Notes: a model not told the origin generated them from the letters alone. Shown: positions 27,001-37,589, numbered from the stretch's first letter. The stretch: DNA of 64,000 nt from Rhodoferax sp. PAMC 29310 (GCF_017948265.1 NZ_CP072852.1:2108001-2172000), one strand, 5' to 3'. Program-made: numbers and translations.

Positions 27001-29038
27001 TGTGGTGCATCGCGACGGCATCATCCTTTATGTCAATCCTGCTGCTGCAACGTTGTTTGGCGCAACCTCAGCGCAGCAACTGGTAGGCACAGCCGCTTTG
27101 GATCGGGTGCACCCAGAAGACCGCGATCGGGTCATCCAAAGAATCCAGAGCCTCACCCAGTTGGGCGGGTCTGCCCCGTTGGCCGACACCCGGTTTCTTC
27201 AACTGGATGGCACGGTTATCGACATTCAAATTCAGGGCACGCAAATCATGTACGACGGCGCCCCCGCCGTTCAGGCGGTGATGCGAGACGTGAGTGCTCG
27301 ACGGCAATCAGAGCGGCTTGCCGCGGCAACCCAGCAGGCGCTGAACAAGTCCGCGCAGCACACGCAAACCATCTTGAACAACCTGATGGACGGCGTCATC
27401 ACCATCAGCAGCCAAGGTCAAATCGAGTCCATCAACAAGGCGGCGTGTGCGCTGTTTGGCTACATGCCCGAAGAAGTTCTCGGGCGCAACGTCTCCATGC
27501 TCACACCAGAGCCGCACCGCAGTCAACATGACGGTTACTTGAAGCGCTACCTGTCCACCGGACAGACGCACATCATGGGGAAACTCACGGAAATTGAAGG
27601 CGTTCGCAAAGACGGCACGCTGTTCCCCATGAGTTTGCAGCTATCAGAAATCGTCACCCCCGAATACACCACATTTATTGGCATTGCGCGGGACATCACT
27701 CAGCACCGTCAAGACATTGAGGAGATTCGTCGCCTGGCCTTTTACGACTCACTGACGGGATTACCCGATCGGCGTTTGCTGATGGACCGCCTGCGCCAGG
27801 CCATGCACACCTCCAACCGGTCCGGCCACCACGGGGCGCTGATGTTTCTGGACCTGGATCATTTCAAGCAACTCAACGACACCCAGGGACACGACATTGG
27901 TGACCTGTTGCTGCAACAGGTGGCCTGCCGCATTCAAGGCTGCGCCCGTGTGGGAAACAGCCTGGCCCGCCTGGGGGGCGACGAATTTGTGGTGCTGCTG
28001 GAGAACCTGAGTGGGAATGGAACCGAGGCCGCTAACCAGGCCGAGATCGTGGCCAACAAGGTCTTGCATTCGTTTCAGAGTGCCTTCAACCTGAATGGAC
28101 ATGACCACGAGAGCACGAGCAGCATTGGCATTGTGGTGTTCAGAGGCGAGCTGGATGCCATGGACGAGTTGCTGAAGAAGGCCGACCTCGCCATGTACCA
28201 GGCCAAGGCCGCCGGGCGCAACAATGCCCGCTTTTACGACCCCGCCATGCAGGCTGCCGTGGCGGCTCGCGACGCGCTGGAAAAAGACATGCGCGACGCC
28301 TTGGCCACACAGGCCTTCGCCCTGCACTACCAGATTCAGGTCAACCACACCGGGGCCACCACGGGCGCCGAAGCGCTGGTGCGCTGGAATCATCCGAGCA
28401 AAGGCATGGTCTCACCGGCCCACTTCATTCCCTTGGCCGAGGAAACCGGGCTGATTCAGCCCTTGGGCCAATGGGTGCTGGAAACCGCTTGCGCTCAACT
28501 CGTCAAGTGGGCCAATGCCGAGGACTCCGCGCACTGGACGGTGTCCGTGAACGTGAGTGCATTGCAGTTCGCCCTGCCGGACTATGTGCAGACTGTGACC
28601 TCGGCACTGCAAAAAACAGGTGCCAATCCCCGGCTGTTGAAGTTGGAGCTGACCGAAAGCATGCTGGCCAGCGATGTGGACGATGTGGTCGCCAAGATGC
28701 GTGATTTGAAATCACAGGGCGTCAGCCTGTCGCTGGACGACTTTGGCACCGGCTATCCGTCACTGGCCTATCTGAAACTTCTGCCGCTGGACCAGATCAA
28801 GATTGACCAGAGCTTTGTGCGCAATGTGCTGACCGACGCCAGCGACGCCGCCATTGCCCGCACCATTCTGGCGCTGGGGCGTAGTCTGGGCCTGCAAGTC
28901 ATTGCTGAAGGGGTAGAGACACTGGAGCAGCGCAATTTTCTGGCGGGCATTGGCTGTCAAGCCTACCAAGGCTATTACTTTGGACGGCCTGTGGCTGCCG
29001 ACGCTTTGCACCAAGTTGCAAGCAAAAAAGACCTGTAG
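24070..29038 (+). pseudogene. PAS-rich GGDEF-EAL sensor protein, split by a G8-tract frameshift and an amber stop
   Basis: Read across two lesions this is one protein of about 1655 residues: a short cytoplasmic N-terminus from ATG 24070, a membrane helix (LALLLVSGALLALALHT), a periplasmic dCache-like sensor, and a second helix near 24990-25050. About seven PAS domains follow, then GGDEF (RLGGDEFVVLL near 27968) and EAL (GAEALVRWNHP near 28370, with DDFGTGYPSLAYLK). Lesion 1 is G8 at 24161-24168; seven Gs would join the N-terminus to the helix in frame. Lesion 2 is TAG at 25787-25789, in frame between DIPPR and RAEQALQDSEARYR, where a K/R codon is expected. Downstream frames are otherwise clean over 3 kb, so decay is recent. 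The part from 25859 could be re-initiated as a soluble PAS-GGDEF-EAL protein. Intact, it would make or degrade cyclic di-GMP. Confidence 0.8.
24161..24168 (+). repeat. G8 homopolymer causing a +1 frameshift
   Basis: Eight consecutive G follow CGGCTGT. With seven Gs the frame from ATG 24070 continues directly into the membrane helix of the sensor. Such tracts slip during replication and can act as phase-variation switches, or can be assembly errors. Confidence 0.7.
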
Positions 29039-29070
29039 CCCTTATGCAACATGCGGGAGGCGTTATTTTT
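29032..29070 (-). repeat. Dispersed ~45-bp repeat copy overlapping the sensor gene stop codon
   Basis: On the reverse strand this reads AACGCCTCCCGCATGTTGCA then AAGGGCTACAGG, close to the copy at 30877-30922. On the forward strand its CTGTAG contains the TAG stop of the GGDEF-EAL frame. Confidence 0.7.
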
Positions 29071-29089
29071 TAAATAGCGCCTCCCGCAT
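29051..29089. terminator. Bidirectional hairpin between the sensor gene and queF
   Basis: The perfect 12-bp arms ATGCGGGAGGCG and CGCCTCCCGCAT (29051-29062, 29078-29089) enclose a 15-nt T/A-rich loop. It lies in the 57-bp gap of two convergent genes. There is no long T-run after either arm, so termination efficiency is uncertain. Its left arm is part of the dispersed repeat. Confidence 0.6.
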
Positions 29090-29095
29090 ACACGT

Positions 29096-29944
29096 TTATT
29101 GCCGTGCCGTGCGAATATTGGGCGGCATGGCCTGTGGATAACTGGCGCGAAACGGGTTGATGTCCAGCCCACCGCGGCGGGTGTAGCGGGCATACACCGC
29201 CAGGCGTTGCGGCTTGCAACGGGCCCAGATGTCACAAAAAATACGCTCCACACACTGCTCATGGAACTCGTTGTGGTTGCGAAAGCTCACCAAATACTGC
29301 AACAGGCCTTCATGGTCAATTTGCGCGCCGCTGTAGCTGATCTGCACGCTGCCCCAGTCTGGCTGGCCGGTGACCAGGCAGTTGCTTTTAAGCAGATTGC
29401 TGGTCAGCACCTCCGCCACCGGGGCTTCGTCGTCCTGCGCCACGCGCAGCAAATCTGGCGCGGGGGTGTAGCGGGTGCAATCGACGTCCAGTCTGTCCAG
29501 GCTCAAGCCGTCCAGCTCATGCACGGGTTCGCGGTCAAAGTTTTCCATGGGCACTAGTCTGACGCCTACCGAGGACTGCACCACCGCGCCGCGCCAGGCG
29601 GCCTCGTTCACGTCTGACCGCAGGCAGGCCAAGACAGCGGCGGCATCCGGGAACGCTGTGTTGTTGAAGCTGTTGAGGTAGAGCTTGAAGGACTTGCTCT
29701 CAATGATGTGGGGCGTCTCACACGGAAACGTGAAATGCGCCAGCGCCACCTGCGGCTTGCCGCGCGGGTTGAGCCAGCTCAACTCAAACGCCGTCCACAG
29801 GTCTGCGCCCAAAAACGGCAGGCTGGCGCCCAAGCCAATTTCAGCGCGTTTGCCGGCGCGGGGAATCGGGAACAGCAGAGAAGCGTCGTACTGGTCCACA
29901 TAGGCAGAGGTTTTGCCAAGTTGAGAATGTTCAGGCAGGTTCAT
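29096..29944 (-). CDS. queF: NADPH-dependent 7-cyano-7-deazaguanine reductase
   Basis: This 282-residue long-form (E. coli-type) QueF reduces preQ0 to preQ1 in queuosine tRNA modification. The catalytic thioimide-forming Cys189 and the proton donor Asp196 are in [15 protein letters not shown]. The N-terminal half has the substrate-binding [13 protein letters not shown]. Length and residue numbering agree with the E. coli enzyme (Cys190/Asp197), as I remember it. It is followed on the same strand, 15 bp upstream, by the alpha/beta hydrolase gene, so the two may be co-transcribed by chance of position. No preQ1 riboswitch is seen. Confidence 0.95.
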   Translation of the reverse strand: MNLPEHSQLGKTSAYVDQYDASLLFPIPRAGKRAEIGLGASLPFLGADLWTAFELSWLNPRGKPQVALAHFTFPCETPHIIESKSFKLYLNSFNNTAFPDAAAVLACLRSDVNEAAWRGAVVQSSVGVRLVPMENFDREPVHELDGLSLDRLDVDCTRYTPAPDLLRVAQDDEAPVAEVLTSNLLKSNCLVTGQPDWGSVQISYSGAQIDHEGLLQYLVSFRNHNEFHEQCVERIFCDIWARCKPQRLAVYARYTRRGGLDINPFRASYPQAMPPNIRTARQ

Positions 29945-29959
29945 GCGAGCGGTTGGTGG

Positions 29960-30880
29960 TCAGGTGTCGGAGGACGGAGTAGAAGGCGTGGCGGCCTTGA
30001 GATGACTCAGCAGGGGCGGCAACAGCCGTTCAACCACGCCTGGCGGCAGGTCGTGGCCCATGCCTTCGATGCCAAACAAGGTGGCGCCTGGAATGCGCCG
30101 GGCGGTGTCTTCACCACAGGCGTAGGGGACCAACGGGTCGGCTTTGCCGTGAATGACCAGGGTGGGCACGCGAATGCGCGACAACTGCGCGGCACGCGTG
30201 ATGTCCGCCATGATGGCCAGCATCTGGCGCATGGTGCCCACCGGGTAATAGCCGCGTTGTGAGCCTTTTTGAATGCGGGCCCGCAACTCGGCGTCTGGCG
30301 TCACAAAACCGGGGCTGCCAATGAGTTTGAACAACTTCACATAGTGCTCCAGCACCGCCTCTGGCCGATGGTTGGCCGGGCGCTTGAGCAGGGCCTGCAC
30401 CACCTCGCGCTTGGGGTTGGGCAAATGTTTGGCGCCGCTGGTGCTCATGATGCTGGTCAGGCTGAGCACACGCGCCGGGGCGGTCAGGGCCACGCGCTGC
30501 GCAATCATGCCGCCCATGCTGGCGCCCACCACATGCGCCTTGTCAATGCCCAGCGCGTCCAGCACGCCAAGCGAATCAGACGCCATGTCAGTCAGGCTGT
30601 ACGACGACTGCGGCGTCAAACCCAACTTGTAGCGCAGGCTTTGCCAAATCATCTTCGGCTTACCATGGGCTTCGAACCGGTGGCTCAGGCCCACATCGCG
30701 GTTGTCGTGGCACACCACGCGGTAACCCGCATCCACCAAGGCCTGCACCAGCTCCGGCGGCCAGGCCACCAGTTGCATGCCCAAGCCCATGATCAGCAAC
30801 ACCGTGGGGCGAGACTCACCTGGCGCGCCAGGGCCGGTGTCTTCCACTTCAATATCGATGTTGTTTGCTCTTACTTTCAT
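29960..30880 (-). CDS. Alpha/beta-fold hydrolase
   Basis: This is a 306-residue alpha/beta hydrolase. The nucleophile elbow GASMGG puts the catalytic Ser at 121. The acid is likely the Asp of HGKADPLVP, and the base the His of GMGHDLPPG. The oxyanion loop includes LLIMGLGMQLVAWP, typical of esterases of the PHB-depolymerase/aclacinomycin-methylesterase-like group. The substrate is not predictable. Its start codon ATG (30880) lies inside a dispersed repeat copy, so the promoter and ribosome-binding region are repeat-derived. It ends 15 bp before queF. Confidence 0.88.
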   Translation of the reverse strand: MKVRANNIDIEVEDTGPGAPGESRPTVLLIMGLGMQLVAWPPELVQALVDAGYRVVCHDNRDVGLSHRFEAHGKPKMIWQSLRYKLGLTPQSSYSLTDMASDSLGVLDALGIDKAHVVGASMGGMIAQRVALTAPARVLSLTSIMSTSGAKHLPNPKREVVQALLKRPANHRPEAVLEHYVKLFKLIGSPGFVTPDAELRARIQKGSQRGYYPVGTMRQMLAIMADITRAAQLSRIRVPTLVIHGKADPLVPYACGEDTARRIPGATLFGIEGMGHDLPPGVVERLLPPLLSHLKAATPSTPSSDT

Positions 30881-30922
30881 AGCTACTCCCGCATGTTAAT
30901 AAAGGGCTACAGCCACTTTTTT
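30877..30922 (+). repeat. Dispersed ~45-bp repeat, best-preserved copy, overlapping a start codon
   Basis: This copy reads TCATAGCTACTCCCGCATGT then AAAGGGCTACAGCCACTTTTTT. On the reverse strand the ATG of CTATGA is the hydrolase start. It serves as the reference for the copies at 17905, 23879, 29032 and 63885. Confidence 0.7.
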
Positions 30923-30933
30923 TATAAATTTAC

Positions 30934-31710
30934 TTAGTCAACCTGTCGACGGCGAAACACGAGCCGCTCCGGCTGGGAGGCCTCGGCGTCAAAAGCATAG
31001 CCTTCCAGATTGAACCCGGTCAGTCCCTGAGGCGTCAGCACGCGGTGGGTGGCGGCGTAGCGAGCCATGAGCCCACGCGCGCGCTTGGCCATGAAGCTGA
31101 TGATTTTGTACTGCCCGGCCCGGTATTCCTGAAACACGCACTCCACCACCCGCGCTTTGAGCGCCTTGGTGTCCACGGCCTTGAAGTACTCCTGACTGGC
31201 CAGATTCACGACCACGGGAGAGATGTCGCGCTGCAAGCGCTCATTCAAATAGGTCGCGAGTTGCGGACCCCAGTATTGATAGAGGTTTTTGCCATGCGTT
31301 GTTTCCAGGCGGGTGCCCATCTCCAAGCGGTAGGGCTGCATGTAGTCCAGCGGACGCAGCACGCCGTAGAGGCCGCTCAAGATACACACATGGTCTTGCG
31401 CCCAGGCCAGGTCGTCGCCCGTCAACGTTTTGGCGTCCAGACCGCCATAGACATCCCCATTGAAGGCCAGCACAGCCTGCTTGGCGTTTTTGGCTGTGAA
31501 TTTGGGCGTCCAGGCCTGGTAGCGGGCCGCATTCAGGCCAGACAAGGCGTCACTGAGGTGCATCAGCTCTGAGATCTGCAGCGGCGATTTTTGTTTGAGC
31601 ACCTCAATCAGTTCGGCCGATTGCTTCACAAACAACGGCTGCGTGTGGGGAACGGCTCCCGCCGGGGTTTCAAAATCAAGCGCTTTCGCAGGGGACAAAA
31701 GGAACAGCAT
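30934..31710 (-). CDS. yaaA: Peroxide stress protein YaaA (DUF328/UPF0246)
   Basis: This 258-residue cytoplasmic protein is related to E. coli YaaA, which lowers free intracellular iron and limits oxidative DNA damage during peroxide stress. The characteristic start MLFLLSPAKALDFETP, the central FNGDVYGGLDA and LSGLYGVLRPLDYMQPYRLEM, and the C-terminal AKRARGLMARY are all present and full length. The gene is followed after about 55 bp by the repeat and hydrolase gene on the same strand. Nearby reverse-strand genes include a rubrerythrin, another oxidative-stress protein, though they form a separate unit. Confidence 0.93.
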   Translation of the reverse strand: MLFLLSPAKALDFETPAGAVPHTQPLFVKQSAELIEVLKQKSPLQISELMHLSDALSGLNAARYQAWTPKFTAKNAKQAVLAFNGDVYGGLDAKTLTGDDLAWAQDHVCILSGLYGVLRPLDYMQPYRLEMGTRLETTHGKNLYQYWGPQLATYLNERLQRDISPVVVNLASQEYFKAVDTKALKARVVECVFQEYRAGQYKIISFMAKRARGLMARYAATHRVLTPQGLTGFNLEGYAFDAEASQPERLVFRRRQVD

Positions 31711-31795
31711 GGAGGTTCAAGGTACTTTAAAGAAGTGGGATGAAGCAAAAAGGCTTCCTGAAGAAGCCTTGATTATCGTGAATGCGATGGAGAAC

Positions 31796-32386
31796 TCAGG
31801 TGAGGTCACCTGCCAGCGAGGCCATGGCCTCCGCACCGATCAAGGTGTGCGCCGGGTAATGGGTGTGATCACAGCTCAACTTGACCGCCGCGCCTGCTTT
31901 CACCGCTGCACACATGGCTGGCGTCAGCTCAAAACGCACAAAGTGCACCGCCGAGGTTTTCTCGTCGTTTTCGCGGTCCATGTCCTCATCGGCAATGGCG
32001 TACACCCGGGCCTGCCCCTCCACTTCCACAAACAAATGGTCTTCCACCCCGATCAGGCGCGCCAGTTCCCTGCGGCGCTCGTTTTCATCCGGGTACTCGA
32101 TCATCATGGTGGCTTTCCAGTTGCTGCCCTCCGGTACCAGCGGTGCGTAGGCATCAATCTCTTGCAGGATGCCCTCTTCTTCAAACACCTTTTCAATGCG
32201 CAACATCTCCTGAATCTGGTAGCGAATGGTGGTCTCAGACTCAAACTGCAGGTTGATGTACTCCCCCAGGCGCACGCTGCGCTGTTTGCGGTGCGCCATG
32301 ACCTGGGCCTTGTTCTCCTTGCGCCACTTGCTGTAGGCCTCCAGTGTCATGAGGCTCTCAGGGGTGATATTTCCGGTGATCTGCAT
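31796..32386 (-). CDS. DUF3501 protein
   Basis: This 196-residue soluble protein of the DUF3501 family starts MQITGNITPESLMTLEAYSK and contains RSVRLGEYINLQFESETTIR and VHFVRFELTPAMCAAVKAG. No catalytic motif is obvious. It is the last gene of a rubrerythrin/Fe-S protein/DUF3501 operon seen in many proteobacteria, and its partners suggest a role in a redox or stress-detoxifying complex; this is inference. GGAG precedes the ATG. The gap to the upstream gene is about 40 bp. Confidence 0.85.
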   Translation of the reverse strand: MQITGNITPESLMTLEAYSKWRKENKAQVMAHRKQRSVRLGEYINLQFESETTIRYQIQEMLRIEKVFEEEGILQEIDAYAPLVPEGSNWKATMMIEYPDENERRRELARLIGVEDHLFVEVEGQARVYAIADEDMDRENDEKTSAVHFVRFELTPAMCAAVKAGAAVKLSCDHTHYPAHTLIGAEAMASLAGDLT

Positions 32387-32425
32387 GTGAACTCCAATAT
32401 TTTTTCTGCGGTGGCTGGACCGGGT

Positions 32426-33775
32426 TTATTTCAAACCGTAGGCCTTGGCGACCAGACTCAAGGGGTGCTGCAACTCAGGCGCACCCAGGCCGTTGATGTC
32501 AAAGCCCTGGGCAATATGGTGGCCGCCCAGAGGGCAGTCAGAGCTGATGTAGTCCGGCTTGCTGCCATCCTTCATATTGGCCATGGCCTTGAACAAAGGT
32601 TTGCCAATCTTCAGGGCCTGCTGGTGCGTCGCCTTTTTCACCCCAAACGTGCCCGCATGGCCCGAGCAACGCTCATGGGTATTGACGGTGGTGCCGGGAA
32701 TCATTTTGAGCATCTCCTCGGTCTTCTTGCCGATGTTTTGCACCCGGCCGTGGCAAGGAATCTGGTAGCTGATATTACCCAGCGGGGTAGAAAACTCGGT
32801 TTTCAGCAAACCGTCGCGCTTGCGCTGCATCAGGTACTCAAACGGGTCCCACATGGCTTTCTTGACCAACTGCACGTCGGCCTCGTCCGGAAACATCAAC
32901 GGAATTTCCTGCTTGAACATCAGCGCGCAGCTGGGCACGGCGGCCAAAATCGCAAATCCGTCTTTGGCGTAAGCCGCCAGCACCGGAATGTTGGCTTGCT
33001 TGCTGGCGTTGACTGACTCCAAATCGCCCAGCTCCAGTTTGGGCATGCCGCAGCATTTCTCTTTCTCCACAATCACATAGGGCACGTCGTTGTGGTCCAG
33101 AATTTTGAGCAAATCCAGCCCAATGCCGGGCTCGTTGTAGTTGATATAGCAGGTGGCAAAAATCACCACCTTGCCCGGCGTCTTGGCGCCGTCGGTGATC
33201 ACCGTGGCTTTGGCCGCCGGCGTTTTGTGGCGGAACTTGCGGGTGGCCAAGGCGGGCAGCCAGGCATCTTTGTCCACCCCCAGCGTGGACTCCATCGCGC
33301 TACGGGCCAATGCCGTCTTGTTCACCGCATTCACAGTTTGCACCACCACCGGTATGCCAGCCAATGAGCCGTGCAAATCAGTGGATGCCAAAAGCTTTTC
33401 GCCAAAGCCAACCTCGCCTTTTTTGAACTTGATGGCCTTGGCTCGCAGCATGGTGTGGGGAAAGTCCAGATTGAACTCGTGGGGCGGCACATAAGGGCAC
33501 TTGGTCATGTAGCACAGGTCACACAGGTAACACTGGTCCACCACTTTCCAGTAGTCTTTCTTGTCGACCCCGTCGACCTCCATGGTGGTGCTCTCATCCA
33601 CCAGGTCAAACAAGGTGGGGAACGACCCACACAGACTCACACAGCGCCGGCAACCATGGCAAATGTCAAAAATCCGCTCCATCTCATGCAGGACCACCTC
33701 TTCGTTGTAATAGTCGGGTCCTTGCCAGTCGATGGGGTGGCGGGTCGGAGCGGACAAGTTGCCTTCAGTTGCCAT
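32426..33775 (-). CDS. Heterodisulfide-reductase-like Fe-S oxidoreductase (GlpC/HdrD family)
   Basis: This 449-residue iron-sulfur protein carries two N-terminal 4Fe-4S clusters, CHGCRRCVSLC (near residue 35) and CYLCDLCYMTKCPYVPP (near residue 80). Two C-terminal cysteine-rich CCG-type domains follow, visible as EKEKCCGMPKLELGD and THERCSGHAGTFGV. Proteins of this type pass electrons between a soluble donor and a quinone or disulfide partner. The ATG at 33775 follows GAGGAGG, and the extension to 33865 is non-conserved. It lies between rubrerythrin (113 bp upstream) and DUF3501, so it may reduce the rubrerythrin; this is inferred from context. Confidence 0.88.
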   Translation of the reverse strand: MATEGNLSAPTRHPIDWQGPDYYNEEVVLHEMERIFDICHGCRRCVSLCGSFPTLFDLVDESTTMEVDGVDKKDYWKVVDQCYLCDLCYMTKCPYVPPHEFNLDFPHTMLRAKAIKFKKGEVGFGEKLLASTDLHGSLAGIPVVVQTVNAVNKTALARSAMESTLGVDKDAWLPALATRKFRHKTPAAKATVITDGAKTPGKVVIFATCYINYNEPGIGLDLLKILDHNDVPYVIVEKEKCCGMPKLELGDLESVNASKQANIPVLAAYAKDGFAILAAVPSCALMFKQEIPLMFPDEADVQLVKKAMWDPFEYLMQRKRDGLLKTEFSTPLGNISYQIPCHGRVQNIGKKTEEMLKMIPGTTVNTHERCSGHAGTFGVKKATHQQALKIGKPLFKAMANMKDGSKPDYISSDCPLGGHHIAQGFDINGLGAPELQHPLSLVAKAYGLK

Positions 33776-33888
33776 GGCGAGCCTCCTCAAGAGTGATGTT
33801 TCTGTTTTTTGAATCCTCTGCATTGGGCGCTGCACGCAACGCCCAACACGGATGAACCGGACCAAGCCCGGCGCCTCTCGGCGCCGCC

Positions 33889-34311
33889 TTAGTCCACCAG
33901 TTCAGTCAACGCTTTGGCGTAGCGATTGGCGTGGGAACGCTCGGCCTTGGCCAGGGTTTCGAACCAGTCCGCGACTTCATCATGGCCTTCGTCACGGGCC
34001 GTTTTGGCCATGCCGGGGTACATGTCGGTGTACTCATGGGTTTCACCTGCCACTGCCGACGCCAGGTTGTCGCGGGTGGCGCCAAAGGGCAAGCCGGTGG
34101 CCGGATCGCCGCATTGCTCCAGCCACTCCAGGTGCCCGTGCGCGTGGCCGGTCTCCCCTTCTGCGGTGGAGCGGAACAGGGCCGCCACATCGGGCTGGCC
34201 TTCAACGTCGGCCTTGTTTGCGAAATACAAATATCGACGGTTGGCCTGAGACTCGCCCGCGAACGCGGCCTTTAGGTTGTCTTCCGTTTTGGAACCTTTG
34301 AGAGCTGGCAT
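33889..34311 (-). CDS. Rubrerythrin (ferritin-like diiron protein without rubredoxin domain)
   Basis: This 140-residue four-helix diiron protein has the ligand motifs [38 protein letters not shown] and [10 protein letters not shown], giving the E and ExxH ligands of rubrerythrin. There is no C-terminal rubredoxin Cys4 domain, so electrons must come from a separate protein, plausibly the Fe-S protein encoded next. It reduces hydrogen peroxide in the cytoplasm. The ATG at 34311 follows CAGGAG, and the longer frame to 34353 is less likely. It is the first gene of the three-gene operon. Confidence 0.9.
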   Translation of the reverse strand: MPALKGSKTEDNLKAAFAGESQANRRYLYFANKADVEGQPDVAALFRSTAEGETGHAHGHLEWLEQCGDPATGLPFGATRDNLASAVAGETHEYTDMYPGMAKTARDEGHDEVADWFETLAKAERSHANRYAKALTELVD

Positions 34312-34604
34312 AAAAATCTCCTGTTGGTGGAACAAATTCGCCTGCTTGGGCAAGTTCAGTCGCCCAAGACTCCAACAGACTAGCCCTTAATGGCGCGCTC
34401 GTCCAGTTGGCTCTCTCAATACAGCCCATAAAACGCAGCTATCAAAGACCGTCCGGCATTCAGACGGCCTGCCAATGCAGCAGGTGTCGAATAAAATGCC
34501 TGATTCTCAGCCTTCGATTAACTATCGGCGCTTGCTTTGCACAGCAGCCGTTCTCGCCTTCTCTTGCCCAGCGCGTTTGAAGTGACGAGCCAGCCAAAGA
34601 CACC

Positions 34605-37508
34605 ATGAACGACGAACTGCAACAACCTGGCCTGAACAGCCTGTCCAAATCCTTTGAGCCTGCCGCCATCGAGGCCCAGTGGGGGCCGGAGTGGGAACGT
34701 CGGGAATATGGCCAGGCGGGTTACCGCGGCACCAAGGCCGCCAAGCCGGGCGCAGAGGCGTTTGCCATCCAGTTGCCGCCGCCCAATGTCACCGGCACGC
34801 TTCACATGGGGCATGCGTTCAACCAGACGATCATGGACTCGCTGACCCGATACCACCGCATGCGGGGTGCCAATACCGCCTGGATTCCCGGCACCGACCA
34901 CGCCGGCATTGCCACCCAAATCGTGGTGGAACGCCAGTTGCAGGCGCAAAAGATCAGCCGCCATGACTTGGGCCGCAAGAATTTCGTCTCCAAAGTCTGG
35001 GAGTGGAAAGAAAAGTCTGGCGACACCATCACCACCCAGATGCGCCGCATGGGCGACAGCGTGGACTGGAGCCGCGAATACTTCACCATGGACGACAAGC
35101 TCTCCAAAACGGTGACTGAGACCTTTGTTCAGCTGTTTGAGCAAGGCCTGATTTACCGCGGCAAGCGCTTGGTGAACTGGGACCCCGTGTTGCAAAGCGC
35201 GGTGAGCGACCTAGAGGTGGAAAGCGAAGAAGAAGACGGCTCGATGTGGCACATCTCGTACCCGTTCACCGACGGCGCACAAACTGTCGCTGGCGAAACC
35301 GTGCTGGGCCTGACGGTGGCCACCACCCGACCTGAGACCATGCTGGGCGACGTGGCGGTGATGGTTCATCCCGAAGACGAACGCTACCAGCACCTGATTG
35401 GCAAACACGTCAACCTGCCGCTGTGCGACCGCGCCATTCCCATCATTGCTGACGACTACGTTGACAAAGCCTTTGGCACCGGCGTGGTCAAGGTCACCCC
35501 CGCCCACGACCAAAACGACTATGCCGTCGGACAGCGCCACAAGCTAGCCATGATCTGCGTGCTGACGCTGGACGCCAAGATCAACGACCAGGCCCCTGAG
35601 GTTTACCAAGGGCTGGACCGTTTTGTGGCCCGCAAGAAGATCGTGGCTGACCTGGAAGCGCTGGGTCTGCTGGTCGAGGTCAAGAAACACAAACTCATGG
35701 TGCCGCGCTGCGCCCGCACCGGCCAGGTCATTGAGCCGATGCTGACGGACCAGTGGTTTGTCGCCATGAGCAAGGTCAGTGAGAAAGACCCCACTGGCAA
35801 ATCCATCGCCCAAAAAGCCGTGGACGCCGTGGAGTCTGGCGCGGTCAAGTTTGTGCCGGAGAACTGGGTCAACACCTACAACCAGTGGATGAACAACATC
35901 CAGGACTGGTGCATTTCCCGCCAACTGTGGTGGGGCCACCAGATTCCGGCCTGGTACGACGAAGACGGCAAAGTCTATGTCGCCCGCAACGAGGCCGAAG
36001 CGCAAGCCCAGGCCCCCGGCAAAACGCTGACGCGCGACGAAGACGTGCTGGACACATGGTATTCGTCCGCACTGGTGCCCTTCAGCACCATGGGTTGGCC
36101 TGAAAAGACCGAAGATTTTGACCTCTACCTGCCCTCCTCCGTGCTGGTGACGGGCTACGACATCATCTTCTTCTGGGTCGCCCGGATGATCATGATGACC
36201 ACCCACTTCACGGGACAAGTGCCGTTCAAACACGTTTACATCCACGGTTTGGTGCGCGACGCGCAGGGCAAAAAGATGAGTAAGTCTGAAGGCAATGTGC
36301 TTGACCCGGTGGACTTGATCGACGGCATTGCCCTGCCCGAGTTGCTGGCCAAACGCTCTGAAGGCCTGCGCAAGCCCGAAACCGCGCCACAAGTGCGCAA
36401 GAACACCGAAAAAGAGTTCCCCGTCGGCATTCCCGCCTTTGGCGCCGATGCGCTGCGATTCACCTTCGCCTCGCTGGCCTCATTGGGACGCAGCATCAAT
36501 TTCGACTCCAAGCGCTGCGAAGGCTATCGCAACTTCTGCAACAAGCTCTGGAATGCCAGCCGCTTTGTGCTGATGAACTGCGAAGGCCAGGACTGCGGAC
36601 TGAACGAACACACAGCCGAAGAGTGTGCCGTGGGCGCTGAGACGCCCAGCTACCTGGAATTCAGTCAGGCAGACCGCTGGATCGTGTCATTGCTGCAAAA
36701 AACAGAGGCTGACGTTGCCAAAGGGTTTGAAGACTACCGCCTGGACAACGTGGCCAACACGATCTATGACTTTGTCTGGAACGAGTTTTGTGACTGGTAC
36801 CTCGAAATTGCCAAAGTGCAAATTCAGACCGGCAACGACGCCCAAAAGCGCGCCACCCGCCGCACCCTGATTCGCACACTGGAAACCATTCTGCGAATGG
36901 CCCACCCCCTGATTCCGTTCATCACGGAAGAGTTATGGCAAATTGTGGCACCAGTGGCCGGTCGGGCGGGTGAGTCCGTGGCCATTGCCGACTACCCCGT
37001 CAGCCAGCCTGAGCGCATTGACGAGGACGCCATTGCCCATGTGGCCAAGCTCAAGCACCTGGTGGACGTTTGCCGCACCTTGCGCGGCGAGATGAATGTG
37101 TCGCCATCCACCCGTTTGCCCTTGTTTGTGGTGGCCGGGCAGCCGGAAGAAGCTGCGTTCCTGAAAGAGACCGCCCCGATTCTGCAAGCGCTGGCCAAAT
37201 TGAACGAAGTGCGCGTGTTCGACGACGAAGCCGCTTGGGCAACCGCCGCTGAATCAGCCCCCGTGGCCGTGGTCGGCACCGCACGGGTTTGCCTCTACAT
37301 GGAAGTGGATGTGGGCGCGGAGAAGCTGCGCTTGGGCAAAGAGTTGGCACGCCTCGAAGGAGAAGTCGTCAAAACCGAAGGCAAGCTCAGCAACGAAGCC
37401 TTTGTGGCCCGTGCCCCTGCCGCCGTGATCGACTTGGAGCGCAAGCGCATGGCCGACTTTGCGTCCACTATCACCAAGATCAAAGAGCAATTGGCTCGCC
37501 TTGGCTAA
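34605..37508 (+). CDS. valS: Valyl-tRNA synthetase
   Basis: This 967-residue class I aminoacyl-tRNA synthetase charges tRNA-Val. The HIGH signature is HMGH at residues 67-70 ([12 protein letters not shown]) and KMSKS is at 557-561. The editing (CP1) domain spans roughly 200-350, with [17 protein letters not shown]. The C-terminal helical arm ends [12 protein letters not shown] and a coiled coil. There is one copy here and it is full length. A strong terminator follows. About 290 bp upstream, shared with the rubrerythrin start, hold the promoters of both genes but no recognisable leader RNA. Confidence 0.97.
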   Translation: MNDELQQPGLNSLSKSFEPAAIEAQWGPEWERREYGQAGYRGTKAAKPGAEAFAIQLPPPNVTGTLHMGHAFNQTIMDSLTRYHRMRGANTAWIPGTDHAGIATQIVVERQLQAQKISRHDLGRKNFVSKVWEWKEKSGDTITTQMRRMGDSVDWSREYFTMDDKLSKTVTETFVQLFEQGLIYRGKRLVNWDPVLQSAVSDLEVESEEEDGSMWHISYPFTDGAQTVAGETVLGLTVATTRPETMLGDVAVMVHPEDERYQHLIGKHVNLPLCDRAIPIIADDYVDKAFGTGVVKVTPAHDQNDYAVGQRHKLAMICVLTLDAKINDQAPEVYQGLDRFVARKKIVADLEALGLLVEVKKHKLMVPRCARTGQVIEPMLTDQWFVAMSKVSEKDPTGKSIAQKAVDAVESGAVKFVPENWVNTYNQWMNNIQDWCISRQLWWGHQIPAWYDEDGKVYVARNEAEAQAQAPGKTLTRDEDVLDTWYSSALVPFSTMGWPEKTEDFDLYLPSSVLVTGYDIIFFWVARMIMMTTHFTGQVPFKHVYIHGLVRDAQGKKMSKSEGNVLDPVDLIDGIALPELLAKRSEGLRKPETAPQVRKNTEKEFPVGIPAFGADALRFTFASLASLGRSINFDSKRCEGYRNFCNKLWNASRFVLMNCEGQDCGLNEHTAEECAVGAETPSYLEFSQADRWIVSLLQKTEADVAKGFEDYRLDNVANTIYDFVWNEFCDWYLEIAKVQIQTGNDAQKRATRRTLIRTLETILRMAHPLIPFITEELWQIVAPVAGRAGESVAIADYPVSQPERIDEDAIAHVAKLKHLVDVCRTLRGEMNVSPSTRLPLFVVAGQPEEAAFLKETAPILQALAKLNEVRVFDDEAAWATAAESAPVAVVGTARVCLYMEVDVGAEKLRLGKELARLEGEVVKTEGKLSNEAFVARAPAAVIDLERKRMADFASTITKIKEQLARLG

Positions 37509-37541
37509 TCCGCAGCGCGCTTGAACCGCGCGTTGACCCGT

Positions 37542-37570
37542 AAAAAAACCGACTCAAAGTCGGTTTTTTT
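37542..37570. terminator. Bidirectional rho-independent terminator valS / tusA-like
   Basis: A 13-bp stem (AAAAAAACCGACT and AGTCGGTTTTTTT) with loop CAA has A- and T-runs on both sides. It therefore terminates valS on the forward strand and the convergent tusA-like gene on the reverse strand. Confidence 0.92.
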
Positions 37571-37589
37571 ACACCAAAGTGGTTGGGGC

